NCBI GenBank assembly: GCA_038239195.1
Contig: JBBSEZ010000003.1
Coordinates: forward strand, 13,612-77,611
DNA from: JBBSEZ01 sp038239195
GTDB taxonomy: Bacteria > Planctomycetota > Planctomycetia > Gemmatales > Gemmataceae
Direction: 5' to 3'
DNA length: 64,000 nt
Each line of letters starts with the position of its first letter. Within the stretch, counting starts at the first letter, position 1. The position numbers and the translations under genes were made by a program. The notes under the pieces were generated by a model. That model saw only the letters and a program-made list of their open reading frames with translations. It searched no databases and was not told the origin of the DNA. Positions 33,764 to 41,183 of the stretch are shown here, piece after piece.

Positions 33764-34909
33764 TCACGCCGGGGCCCACTCCCCGCCCGCTACGGCCCCG
33801 CGCAAGCGGAACTCGTCCCCCGCCTCGCGGTCGAACAGCACCAGGTCGGCCACGTCCCCCACCAGCAAGCGCCTCGGCGGAAGGCCCAGCAAGTTGCGCG
33901 GGTTGGCGCCCGCCATGTCGATCGCCTCGCGCAGGCCCACGCCCATGAGCCGGGGGGCCAGCCGCACGCAGGCGTCGGTAAACGCGGCCGAGCCCGCCAG
34001 GTAGGGCGTGCCCGACACCACTACTTTTCCCTCGGGCAGGACCTCGAAGGCCTGCCCCCACTCAACGTATCGACCGGGCGGGAGCCCCGCCAGGCTGCTG
34101 GCATCGCACGTCAGGATGGTCCGCCCCACGCCCTTCACGCGTACCACGCAGCGCAGCACCGCGGCGGGGAGGTGGTGCCCGTCGCAGATGACGCTGGCCC
34201 ACAGTTCCTCGGCGGCAAGTTGCTCCCACACGTAGTTGTCGTGACGCGGCAACATGGCGTGGGAGCCGTTGCCCAGGTGCGTCGAGAGCTTCGCTCCCGC
34301 CCGGATCGCCTCGCGGACGGTCGCCCCGCTCGCCGCCGTGTGCCCCAGGGCCACCACCACGCCCGCCTGGGTGGCGCGCTCGATCAGCCCCAGCGCGCCG
34401 TCGTGCTCCGGGGCGAGCGTCAAGAGCCGGATGCGCCCGCCCGCAGCGTCCTGAAAGGACCGAAACTCATCCCAGTCGGGGGGCCGCACGTGGGCGAGCG
34501 GGTGTGCGCCGCGCGGCCCGTCCTCGGGGCTCACGTACGGCCCTTCGAGGTGGAAGCCGGGCACTGCGGCACCCACGGCGCGGTCGGCCTCGCAGGCCCG
34601 GCGCAAGATCGAGAGCCCATGCAGCAACGCGCTCGCGGAGTTGGTGACGAGCGTGGGCAGCAGCCCGGTGACGCCGTGCCGCCGGCAGGTGCGCACGACG
34701 TGGGCGACGTCGTCGGTCGTCAACGTCGGCGAGTTGAAGCTCTTGCCGTCGCAGCCGTTGATTTGCAGGTCGAACAACCCCGGCGCGATCCAACCCGTTT
34801 CGAGGTCGGGCGCCGCCGGAGAAGGTGGGCCGAGCGACGCGACAAGGCCCTCGACGCAGGTGAGGTCGAGGAGCTCGCCGGTCTCGTAGTGCCGGGCACG
34901 GATGCGCAT
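33764..34909 (-). CDS. nagA: N-acetylglucosamine-6-phosphate deacetylase
   Basis: 381 residues from the ATG at 34909. NagA removes the acetyl group of GlcNAc-6-phosphate in amino-sugar catabolism and cell-wall recycling. Amidohydrolase signatures: APGLFDLQINGCDGKSFN, metal-ligand Glu in FHLEGPYVSPEDGPRGAH, His in VALGHTAAS and in STHLGNGSHAM, and the catalytic Asp in LTCDASSLAG, followed by NPRNLLGL. The start lies 11 bases after the stop of the upstream kinase gene on the same strand, so the two are probably one transcript. The open frame on this strand extends far upstream, but only as an antisense-type shadow. No NagB is nearby. Confidence 0.9.
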   Translation of the reverse strand: MRIRARHYETGELLDLTCVEGLVASLGPPSPAAPDLETGWIAPGLFDLQINGCDGKSFNSPTLTTDDVAHVVRTCRRHGVTGLLPTLVTNSASALLHGLSILRRACEADRAVGAAVPGFHLEGPYVSPEDGPRGAHPLAHVRPPDWDEFRSFQDAAGGRIRLLTLAPEHDGALGLIERATQAGVVVALGHTAASGATVREAIRAGAKLSTHLGNGSHAMLPRHDNYVWEQLAAEELWASVICDGHHLPAAVLRCVVRVKGVGRTILTCDASSLAGLPPGRYVEWGQAFEVLPEGKVVVSGTPYLAGSAAFTDACVRLAPRLMGVGLREAIDMAGANPRNLLGLPPRRLLVGDVADLVLFDREAGDEFRLRGAVAGGEWAPA

Positions 34910-34920
34910 GGCCGACGCTC

Positions 34921-36534
34921 CTACTTCCGAACCAGCTTCACCAGCTCGACCATCCCCCACCCAACCGCCAGCCCGATCAGCGTGGTGCCGACGCCGGCCC
35001 CGTACAGCACGAAGTCGCGCAACGTCAGCGGCCCGATCAGCTTCTTCCCGCCCGCCGGCGCGAGCGCGGGCGCGTCCATCGGCACCAGTTCGACGTTGAC
35101 GGACTCGTCGGGCACCTCCGCGGTCCTGGCTGCGGGGGGCGGCAGGGCTCGGCGGTCCTTCTTCGAGCGCTTGCCGTGCTTCGCCCCGGCCTTTTCCGGC
35201 TCCGGGGGCGGCGCCTTCACCTTGTCGGCGCGGGGCATTTCGCCCGACGACTTTCTCGCCTGCGCGACCGCTCCCGCGACGGGCAGCGCTCCCGAGGACG
35301 GCTTGGCCGAGGCCGGCACCGGCGGGGGCAAAGCGGTGCTGGCCAGGGTCGGGATGAGGGCAGCCGAAGAGGGGGGTGGTGCCGGGCCCTTTTTGTCCTC
35401 GATCTCCAGCCAGGTCAAGTAAGGCTTCATCTGCGGGTCGAAGTCCGGCGACGACAGCGGGGCGGAGCCGGCGGCGAGGAACACCTCGAGGGCCTGGGCG
35501 GCGCGCTCCGGGGTGGGGTAGCGCCCCGCCGCCGCCTTGGCCATCATCCAGTTGACGATCTGCTGTAGGCCATCGGGGACCGCCGGGTTGAGCTCGTTGA
35601 GCGGACGGGCCGTCTCCGTGGCGTGCCGGATCATCTGGCTGATGATGTTGGTGTCGGGGAAGGGCGGCCGGCCCCCGAGCAGGTGGTAGAGCACGCAGCC
35701 GAGGCTGTAGACGTCGGAACGGATGTCGGCCGAGCGCGGGTCGCGCGCCTGCTCGGGCGACATGTAGTCGGGCGTGCCGAGCAGCACGCCCTCGCTGGTC
35801 AGCCCCGCGTCCTCGGCGAGCGACTCCGCGGCGGTGTCGTCGAACAGCACGCGCCCCAGGCCGATGTCGAGGATCTTGACCGTGCAGGCGAGCGTGCTGC
35901 CCTTCTCCGGCGGCGGGACCAGCATCAGGTTGGCCGGCTTGAGGTCGCGGTGGACCAGCCCCTGTGAGTGGATGTGCTGGAGCCCCTGGAGCGCCTGGTA
36001 GACGAGGCGCACCGCCTCGGCCGGCGGCATCTTGGCGCGCTGGGCCATCGCGTCCTCGAGCGTCTCGCCCTCGAGGAACTCCATCACCAGGTAGTGCAGC
36101 CCCGCGGCGCTGCCCATCTGAAAGGCGCGGACGATGTTGGGGTGGCGCAGGCGCATGGCCAGCTTCGCCTCGCGCTGGAAGCGCGCCAGCAGCGTCGGCT
36201 CCTTGGCCTTGGAAGGCGGCAACACCTTGATTGCGACCATCTGCCCGAGCCGATGCCGGGCCTTGTAGACCCCGGCCATGCGGCCCTGGCCCAGCCGGTC
36301 GAGGACCTTGTACTCGCCGAGGAAGAACCCGTCGGCGTGGCCGCGCGCCAGCAGCCCGGCCTGGTACTCGGTGAGGTAGCGGTTGGCCACGACCCAGGCG
36401 GCGAACCTGGCCAGGTTGGTCGAGGCGTCCTTGGCCTCCTCCTGCCAGCGGGCGTACATGGCCTTCGCCTCGTCCAGCGACAGCAGCTTGCTGCGCAACA
36501 GTAGGCCGTAGACGTTCTGTACCGTCAGCTCCAT
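34921..36534 (-). CDS. Ser/Thr protein kinase with DIG in place of DFG
   Basis: 537 residues. An N-terminal helical module (1-70) is followed by a Hanks kinase: P-loop GQGRMAGVYKARH, AIKVLPPSK, HRDLKPANLMLV, then ILDIGLGR where the canonical metal-binding DFG has Ile for Phe (the aspartate is kept), GTPDYMSPEQARD and DIRSDVYSLGCVLYHLL. A long Pro/Ala/Lys-rich linker leads to one C-terminal membrane segment (LYGAGVGTTLIGLAVGWGMVEL). Probably active, since D, K and the HRD motif are intact. Followed by nagA at 11 bases. A 142-base divergent region separates it from the SirB1-like gene. Confidence 0.87.
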   Translation of the reverse strand: MELTVQNVYGLLLRSKLLSLDEAKAMYARWQEEAKDASTNLARFAAWVVANRYLTEYQAGLLARGHADGFFLGEYKVLDRLGQGRMAGVYKARHRLGQMVAIKVLPPSKAKEPTLLARFQREAKLAMRLRHPNIVRAFQMGSAAGLHYLVMEFLEGETLEDAMAQRAKMPPAEAVRLVYQALQGLQHIHSQGLVHRDLKPANLMLVPPPEKGSTLACTVKILDIGLGRVLFDDTAAESLAEDAGLTSEGVLLGTPDYMSPEQARDPRSADIRSDVYSLGCVLYHLLGGRPPFPDTNIISQMIRHATETARPLNELNPAVPDGLQQIVNWMMAKAAAGRYPTPERAAQALEVFLAAGSAPLSSPDFDPQMKPYLTWLEIEDKKGPAPPPSSAALIPTLASTALPPPVPASAKPSSGALPVAGAVAQARKSSGEMPRADKVKAPPPEPEKAGAKHGKRSKKDRRALPPPAARTAEVPDESVNVELVPMDAPALAPAGGKKLIGPLTLRDFVLYGAGVGTTLIGLAVGWGMVELVKLVRK

Positions 36535-36664
36535 GTCGCGCCCTCACCCGAAGCGATCCGCGGTCCGCGGGAGCAATTGTGCCAGGTAATGCGCGGTTCG
36601 GCAACTGTCTGGGCGGCGCCGCGCGACGTTTGCGGGCAGGATGCCGCGCGCTTGTTCCGAAGGA

Positions 36665-36670
36665 TATAAT
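36665..36670 (+). promoter_or_regulatory. TATAAT -10 box immediately before a start codon
   Basis: Perfect TATAAT six bases before the ATG at 36677. Transcription would be expected to begin at about the A of that ATG, giving a leaderless message. The -35 position (TGCCGC at 36642-36647) is weak. Confidence 0.4.
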
Positions 36671-36676
36671 GACCGC

Positions 36677-37498
36677 ATGAACCTCGACCAAGCCCTCCCC
36701 CTCCTGGCCGCCGACCCTGCCGCCCCGCTCGATCTTGCGGAGCTGGCGCTGGGGCTGGCGCGCGACGAATACCCCAACCTCGACGTCGAGGCCTACCTTG
36801 CCGAGCTGGACGGCATGGCCCACGAGGCGCGCTCGATGGTGCGCGGCGGGCTGGAGGCGCGCGTCGCCGGGCTGTGCCGCTACCTCTTCCACGACCAGGG
36901 CTTTCGCGGCAATCAGAAGAACTATTACGACCCACGCAACAGCTACTTCAACGAGGTGCTCGACCGCCGCACCGGCCTGCCGATCCTGCTCTCGGCGGTG
37001 GCGATGGCGGTGGGCAAGCGGGCCGGCCTCGAAGTGATCGGCGTTGGCCTGCCGGGACATTTCGTCGCCAAGGCGGTGGACGGCGACCAAGAGGTGCTGT
37101 TCGACCCCTTCCACGGCGGGCGCCTGCTGACGCCCGACCAGTGCGAGGGCATGGTCGAGCGCGTCGTCGGCACGCCGTTCCAGGCGACGCCCGAGGCGCT
37201 GTCCGCCGTCCCGCTCGGCGCGATGGTGCTGCGCATGCTCAACAACCTCAAGGGGACGTATCTGCGCGAGGGCGACTTTGCGCGCGGGGCGCGCATCATC
37301 GGGCGCATCCGCCAACTCTGCCCCGACGACCTGATGCAGCGCCGCGACCTGGGGGCCACGCTCCTCCAGGCCGGGCAGGCGGGGCCGGCCATCGACCACC
37401 TGGCGGCGTACCTCGGCGGGCCCGACGAGCCGGACGATGCGGACGCGGTGCGGAAGTTGCTCGATCGGGCGCGGGGGGAGGTGTGCCGGTGGAATTGA
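36677..37498 (+). CDS. SirB1-family transglutaminase-like / TPR protein
   Basis: 273 residues from the ATG at 36677; an in-frame ATG at 36641 adds only linker-like sequence. The SirB1 domain spans about 30-190: LCRYLFHDQGFRGNQKNYYDPRNSYFNEVLDRRTGLPILLSAVAMAV, then VIGVGLPGHFVAK (the His position) and VLFDPFHGGRLL (the Asp position). As usual in SirB1 proteins, the catalytic Cys of transglutaminases is replaced (LPILLS), so it is likely non-enzymatic. The C-terminal 80 residues form TPR-like helices (MLNNLKGTYLREGDFARGARIIGRIRQL). Role unknown; the family is broadly conserved. Confidence 0.85.
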   Translation: MNLDQALPLLAADPAAPLDLAELALGLARDEYPNLDVEAYLAELDGMAHEARSMVRGGLEARVAGLCRYLFHDQGFRGNQKNYYDPRNSYFNEVLDRRTGLPILLSAVAMAVGKRAGLEVIGVGLPGHFVAKAVDGDQEVLFDPFHGGRLLTPDQCEGMVERVVGTPFQATPEALSAVPLGAMVLRMLNNLKGTYLREGDFARGARIIGRIRQLCPDDLMQRRDLGATLLQAGQAGPAIDHLAAYLGGPDEPDDADAVRKLLDRARGEVCRWN

Positions 37499-37516
37499 AG
37501 CTCGCGATGAACCGAT

Positions 37517-37612
37517 GTGTGGAAGGAACACGATAAGGATCGCCTGCTCCTCCAAGATCGCCTCGGCCCCTTTTTTCGCAAGGCCCTGCCCGCCGTGGCG
37601 AAGGGCCTGTAG
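37517..37612 (+). other. 31-codon ORF remnant
   Basis: From a GTG at 37517 the frame encodes VWKEHDKDRLLLQDRLGPFF, then RKALPAVAKGL, and stops at TAG. The composition is protein-like and looks like the C-terminal end of a longer protein, but no start signal or upstream continuation is visible. Could be a gene remnant or chance. Confidence 0.2.
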
Positions 37613-37654
37613 AACGGGTGGGGCGACCGCTCGCACCGGCGGGAGTGAGGCGCA

Positions 37655-38617
37655 ATGGACGTGGAAGCATCGCTGTTGCAGGCGATTCACGACGACCCGG
37701 ACGACGACACGAGTTGGCTGGTGCTTGCCGACTGGCTCGAGGAACAGGGCGATCAGCGCGGCGAACTGCTGCGCCTGACGCTGGCGCTGCGCGCGAGCCC
37801 GGCCGGCCCCGAGGAACGCGATCGCAGGGAGGCGCGGCTCCAGGAGTTGTTGGCGTCGGGGGTCAGGCCATGCACCCCGCTCCTGACAAATACGGTCGGG
37901 ATGGAATTCGCCCTCGTCCGGGCGGGCAAGTTCCTGATGGGCTCGCCCGACGGCGAGGCCGAGCGGTCGGCCGAGGAGGGCCCGATCCACGAGGTGGAGA
38001 TCGCGCGGCCGTTCTACCTCGGCGCCTTTCCCGTCACCCAGGCGCACTATCGGAAGGTGATGGGAAAGAGCCCTAGCAAGTTCCGCGGCAACCCGAACAA
38101 CCCCGTCGAGCAGGTGTCGTGGGAGGAGGCCGTGGCGTTCTGCAAGAAATTGTCGGAGATGACAGAGGAGAAAAGGAAAAAACGTTTGTACCGCTTGCCG
38201 ACGGAGGCGGAGTGGAAATACAGTTGTCGGGGTGGGGCTGTTTCCAGGCCCTTCCACTTCGGCGCCTCCCTCTCTTCCAGCCAGGCCAACTTCAACGGGA
38301 ACTATCCCTACGGCGGAGCTCCAGCCGGGCCGTATCTCGAACGCACGAGCCCTGTCGGCTCCTATCCCGCCAACGCTTGGGGGCTTTTCGACATGCACGG
38401 TAACGTCTGGGAGTGGTGTCAGGACTGGTACGACGGGAACTACTACGCCCAAAGCCCTCGGCAAGATCCGCAAGGCCCGCACAATGGGCAAAGCCGTGTC
38501 TTGCGCGGCGGCTCCTGGTTCATCAGCGGCAGGTACTGTCGCGCGGCCTACCGGCTCAGGAGCGTGCCCGGCAACCGCCTCAACGACATCGGTTTCCGCG
38601 TCCTTTTCCCGGCGTGA
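37655..38617 (+). CDS. TIGR02996 + SUMF1 (formylglycine-generating-enzyme-like) protein
   Basis: 320 residues. The N-terminal 45 residues are the planctomycete TIGR02996 domain (LLQAIHDDPDDDTSWLVLADWLEEQGDQRGELLRL). The rest is a SUMF1/FGE-sulfatase domain: GMEFALVRAGKFLMGSPDGE, PFYLGAFPVTQAHYRKVMG, PVEQVSWEEAVAFCKKLSE, YRLPTEAEWKYSCRGG, GLFDMHGNVWEWCQDWY, SRVLRGGSW and AAYRLRSVPGNRLNDIGFRV. In this form it may be a catalytically changed member used for signalling or binding rather than a true sulfatase activator. No sulfatase is nearby. No signal peptide. Confidence 0.88.
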   Translation: MDVEASLLQAIHDDPDDDTSWLVLADWLEEQGDQRGELLRLTLALRASPAGPEERDRREARLQELLASGVRPCTPLLTNTVGMEFALVRAGKFLMGSPDGEAERSAEEGPIHEVEIARPFYLGAFPVTQAHYRKVMGKSPSKFRGNPNNPVEQVSWEEAVAFCKKLSEMTEEKRKKRLYRLPTEAEWKYSCRGGAVSRPFHFGASLSSSQANFNGNYPYGGAPAGPYLERTSPVGSYPANAWGLFDMHGNVWEWCQDWYDGNYYAQSPRQDPQGPHNGQSRVLRGGSWFISGRYCRAAYRLRSVPGNRLNDIGFRVLFPA

Positions 38618-38849
38618 GGGTTTTGTATCGGCTTGTCTTTTTACCTCTTTACGTTTTCGCCGCACGGGGCAAGTCACCTGCCCATTGTGAGCATGTGACT
38701 CCGCTGCCACGCGCAAGTCGCTCTTCGCAAACGCCTTCGACGCGAACGTCGCCCGCCGCTCCCTCCGCGATGTGATCAGGTGACAAATGACTCTCGGCGA
38801 GCTGGTCGGGGGAAACGCTTTCCCAGGAGAATCGAGTGGGCCCGCTCCG

Positions 38850-39389
38850 TCAACCAGCGAGGAACCGGAGCTGGCGGATCGTCGCGGCCCGCGGGTCGCC
38901 AGCAGCCTCTGCCGCAGCCGCGAGTTGCTCCACCCGGCTCGCCTCGCCGGACAGGACCGCCTCGGCCGCCCGACGAACCTCGGCCTGCTCCTCTCGGGCC
39001 AGGTCCAGCAGCAACCGGTTCCCGGGGTAGTTCGCGCCCAGGTCCGCCAGCGCCGCGGCCCGGCTGACGTACACGACTAGCTGGGTGTTGGCGATGACCT
39101 CCAGCGCCGCCCGCTTGCTTACGCGCAGCGAGAACCGCGCCTCGTCGATCTCCCACGCTTCCCAGCACGACTTGACGCGCTTGTGGGCGAGGAGGAGTTC
39201 TTCCCCCTGACCGGCCTGGGCGAGCGCGTCTCGGAAGAGAAACACGTACGGCGGGGAGAGGGCGTCCGGCGATCACGTTCCCGGCTCGAGCCCGGGGCAG
39301 TCCTCGAAGTCGAAGCCCTTGCTCATTCGGCACAGCCAGCCGGGCCGGGGAAGTTGGAACTCATTCGGGCCCGGCGCTTCAGAACTCAC
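38850..39389 (-). pseudogene. Unrecognised ORF with an in-frame TGA
   Basis: A GTG at 39389 preceded by GGAGG starts 38 codons (SSEAPGPNEFQLPRPGWLCR, then MSKGFDFEDCPG). TGA follows at 39273-39275. The same frame then reads SPDALSPPYVFLFRDALAQA and on to residue 179, with amphipathic helices (AALADLGANYPGNRLLLDLA, REEQAEVRRAAEAVL) and stop at 38850. The second part could start alone only at a GTG (39245) with no clear ribosome-binding site. I do not recognise the protein. Either a nonsense-mutated gene, a sequencing error, or a short leader ORF followed by a separate gene of 131 codons. Confidence 0.45.
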
Positions 39390-39459
39390 CGTTTGCCTCC
39401 GAACGAAGAGCGATCAATCCGTCGTGCTGGCGCGCAAGAGGTTGTCGCGCTGCGGCCTA

Positions 39460-39487
39460 CCGCGCCCCGCAAGCGGGGCGGCTAAAT
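39460..39487. repeat. REP-like palindrome ending GGCGGCTAAAT
   Basis: CGCCCCGC and GCGGGGCG (39463-39470 / 39473-39480) form an 8-bp stem with a 2-base loop. The right flank GGCTAAAT matches the end of the palindrome at 15890-15922, so the two are probably members of one REP-like family with a different stem. Lies just downstream of sppA and upstream of the broken ORF. Confidence 0.5.
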
Positions 39488-39498
39488 CGTCGGTTCGC

Positions 39499-40491
39499 TC
39501 AGCGAATCGCCCCCGGCTCCCACAGATACATGAACCCCGTCCGGCCCATCCCGCCCAGCGCGTTCAGCCCCGGCACGTCCACCTTGACGTTGATCTGCCC
39601 CGGCACGATCGGCGCCCGCGCGTAGATGCTGCCGCGGTAGCCCTTCCCCTTGTCGTAGGCCACCACCGCCGCGTCGCACAGCCCCGCCAGGTCGAGCGCC
39701 GCCTTCAGCGCATCTTCCAGGTAGCCCACCTCGTCCACCAGGCCCAGGTGCTTGGCGTCGAGGCCCGTGTAGACCCGGCCGTCGGCCAGACCGCGCACCT
39801 GCTCCAGCGTCAGCTTGTGCTTGCGGCCCTCCGCGACGACCTTGACGAACTGCTCGTAGAAGCTGTTCACCATCCCCTGGAGGATGGCGCGCTCCTCGGG
39901 GGTCAGCTCGCGGCCGGGGTTGCCGATGTCCTTGTTCGGCCCCGACTTGATCGGGTCGCTGCGAACGCCGACGAGCTTGAACAGCCCGCTGGCGTTGTAC
40001 AGGCTCATGATGACGCCGATGCTGCCCGTCACCGTGCTCGGGTGTGCGTAGACGGTGTCGCAGCCCATCGCCAGGTAGTAGCCTCCGCTCGCGGCCACGT
40101 CCATCATGCAGGCGACCACCGGCTTGCCCGTCTCCTGGCGGAAATTTACAAGGTCGCGATACATTATGTCGCTGGCCGTCACCGCCCCGCCGGGGCTGTT
40201 GATGCGCAGCACGACCGCCTTGACGCGCTTGTCGCAGGCGGCGGCGTCGAGGCGCTCGCGGAACAGCGAGACGGGGTTGTCGCCCCCGCCGAAGAGCCCG
40301 CCGGTCTGAGCGTTGAGGATCGTGCCCTCGACGTCGATGAGGGCGATCTTGTTGAAGCAGAAGCACCCGGCGGCCGGCGTGACCGCGACCTCCTCGATCG
40401 GCGTGCCCACGTTGGTGGGCGTCAGCACGAGGCCGTTGAAGCAGCCCGTCAGGGCGAACGACGTCAGGGCACACATCAGGCAGCGGGACAT
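39499..40491 (-). CDS. sppA: Signal peptide peptidase SppA-like lipoprotein
   Basis: 330 residues from the ATG at 40491 (GGGGAGG upstream); an earlier in-frame start adds five residues. The leader ends in a lipobox (SFALTGCFNG), so the mature protein is probably lipid-anchored through that Cys. The S49 peptidase core follows: VKAVVLRINSPGGAVTASD, the nucleophile in MMDVAASGGYYLAMGCD and STVTGSIGVIMSLYNASGL, with the general-base Lys in SGPNKDIG. It should clear cleaved signal peptides. Single-domain size fits the short SppA36-type enzymes. Confidence 0.88.
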   Translation of the reverse strand: MSRCLMCALTSFALTGCFNGLVLTPTNVGTPIEEVAVTPAAGCFCFNKIALIDVEGTILNAQTGGLFGGGDNPVSLFRERLDAAACDKRVKAVVLRINSPGGAVTASDIMYRDLVNFRQETGKPVVACMMDVAASGGYYLAMGCDTVYAHPSTVTGSIGVIMSLYNASGLFKLVGVRSDPIKSGPNKDIGNPGRELTPEERAILQGMVNSFYEQFVKVVAEGRKHKLTLEQVRGLADGRVYTGLDAKHLGLVDEVGYLEDALKAALDLAGLCDAAVVAYDKGKGYRGSIYARAPIVPGQINVKVDVPGLNALGGMGRTGFMYLWEPGAIR

Positions 40492-40621
40492 GGAGGGCCT
40501 CCCCAACCGAGAAACCGGGAGGCTGATAGCCGAGAAGGGGCCCTTGCGTCAAGGGGGGCCGGCGAACCGGGGACGTTAGCCCCCGGAGAACGCGTTCGTG
40601 GCGCGAGCCCCCGGCTCGCCT

Positions 40622-41158
40622 TCAATTCGCTACCGTGAAGATCACCGCCCGCCCCTCCGCCGCGGCGCGGGCGAAGAACTCGGGCAGGCCTCGGAAGTTG
40701 CTCCAGGCGTAGTCCCACTCGTCCTCGTCGATCGCGTACAGCGTAGCTTTCGCGTCGAGCGTGAAGAAACGCGTGCGCAGCCACGCCTCTTCCACCTCGG
40801 CGAGCGCCGACGCCACCTGCGCTACCTCGTCTGGGAGGACCAGCCTGGCCGTGTAGTCGTCGCCGCACAGTTCCTCGCCCCCGAAGATACACAGGCAGAG
40901 GGGCCAATCGCCCGCCTCCACGTCGATGCGGCCCTTGGGAGTGTCGTCGAGCGTCAGCGCTCGATGGATCGGGTCCCACGCCTTGTCGGTGTCGAAGTAG
41001 TACCGGCGAGCGAGGCCCTCTTCGAACTCCTTGAGTTCCTCCTCGATCACCTCCGACGCGGAGCGGTCTTCCTCGATTTCGATGGCCCCCGTGCCAATGT
41101 TCAGCAGGCGCTGCGCCTGCTCGGGCGTAACGGACAGGTGTCTGCCCAGCGAGCTCAT
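40622..41158 (-). CDS. DUF1877-family protein
   Basis: 178 residues. The DUF1877 (YfbM-like) pattern is visible: MSSLGRHLSVTPEQAQRLLN, a YYFDTDKAWDPIHRALTLDD block with its strictly kept DKAWD, PLCLCIFGGEELCGDDYTARLVLPDEVAQVASAL, and the C-terminal LYAIDEDEWDYAWSNFRGLPEFFARAAAEGRAVIF. Biochemical role unknown. Cytoplasmic. It follows eutB by 25 bases on the same strand, in the place normally held by eutC. Confidence 0.85.
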   Translation of the reverse strand: MSSLGRHLSVTPEQAQRLLNIGTGAIEIEEDRSASEVIEEELKEFEEGLARRYYFDTDKAWDPIHRALTLDDTPKGRIDVEAGDWPLCLCIFGGEELCGDDYTARLVLPDEVAQVASALAEVEEAWLRTRFFTLDAKATLYAIDEDEWDYAWSNFRGLPEFFARAAAEGRAVIFTVAN

Positions 41159-41183
41159 GGTCCCTTTCCCCCTTCTCGGGCCC

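Noticed and set aside
37517..37612. A small functional gene upstream of the SUMF1 gene
   Set aside because: No ribosome-binding site or recognised family. Kept only as a low-confidence remnant.
33764..38716. A minus-strand open frame of 1650 codons covering nagA, a kinase and further genes
   Set aside because: Only the last 381 codons (nagA) have family signatures. The rest is Pro/Arg/Ala-rich sequence lying over the kinase in another frame and antisense to the SirB1 and SUMF1 genes, a side effect of high GC.
39273..39275. Selenocysteine at the in-frame TGA
   Set aside because: Neighbouring residues (Thr before, Ser-Pro after) do not resemble a redox site, and I see no obvious SECIS-type hairpin directly downstream.
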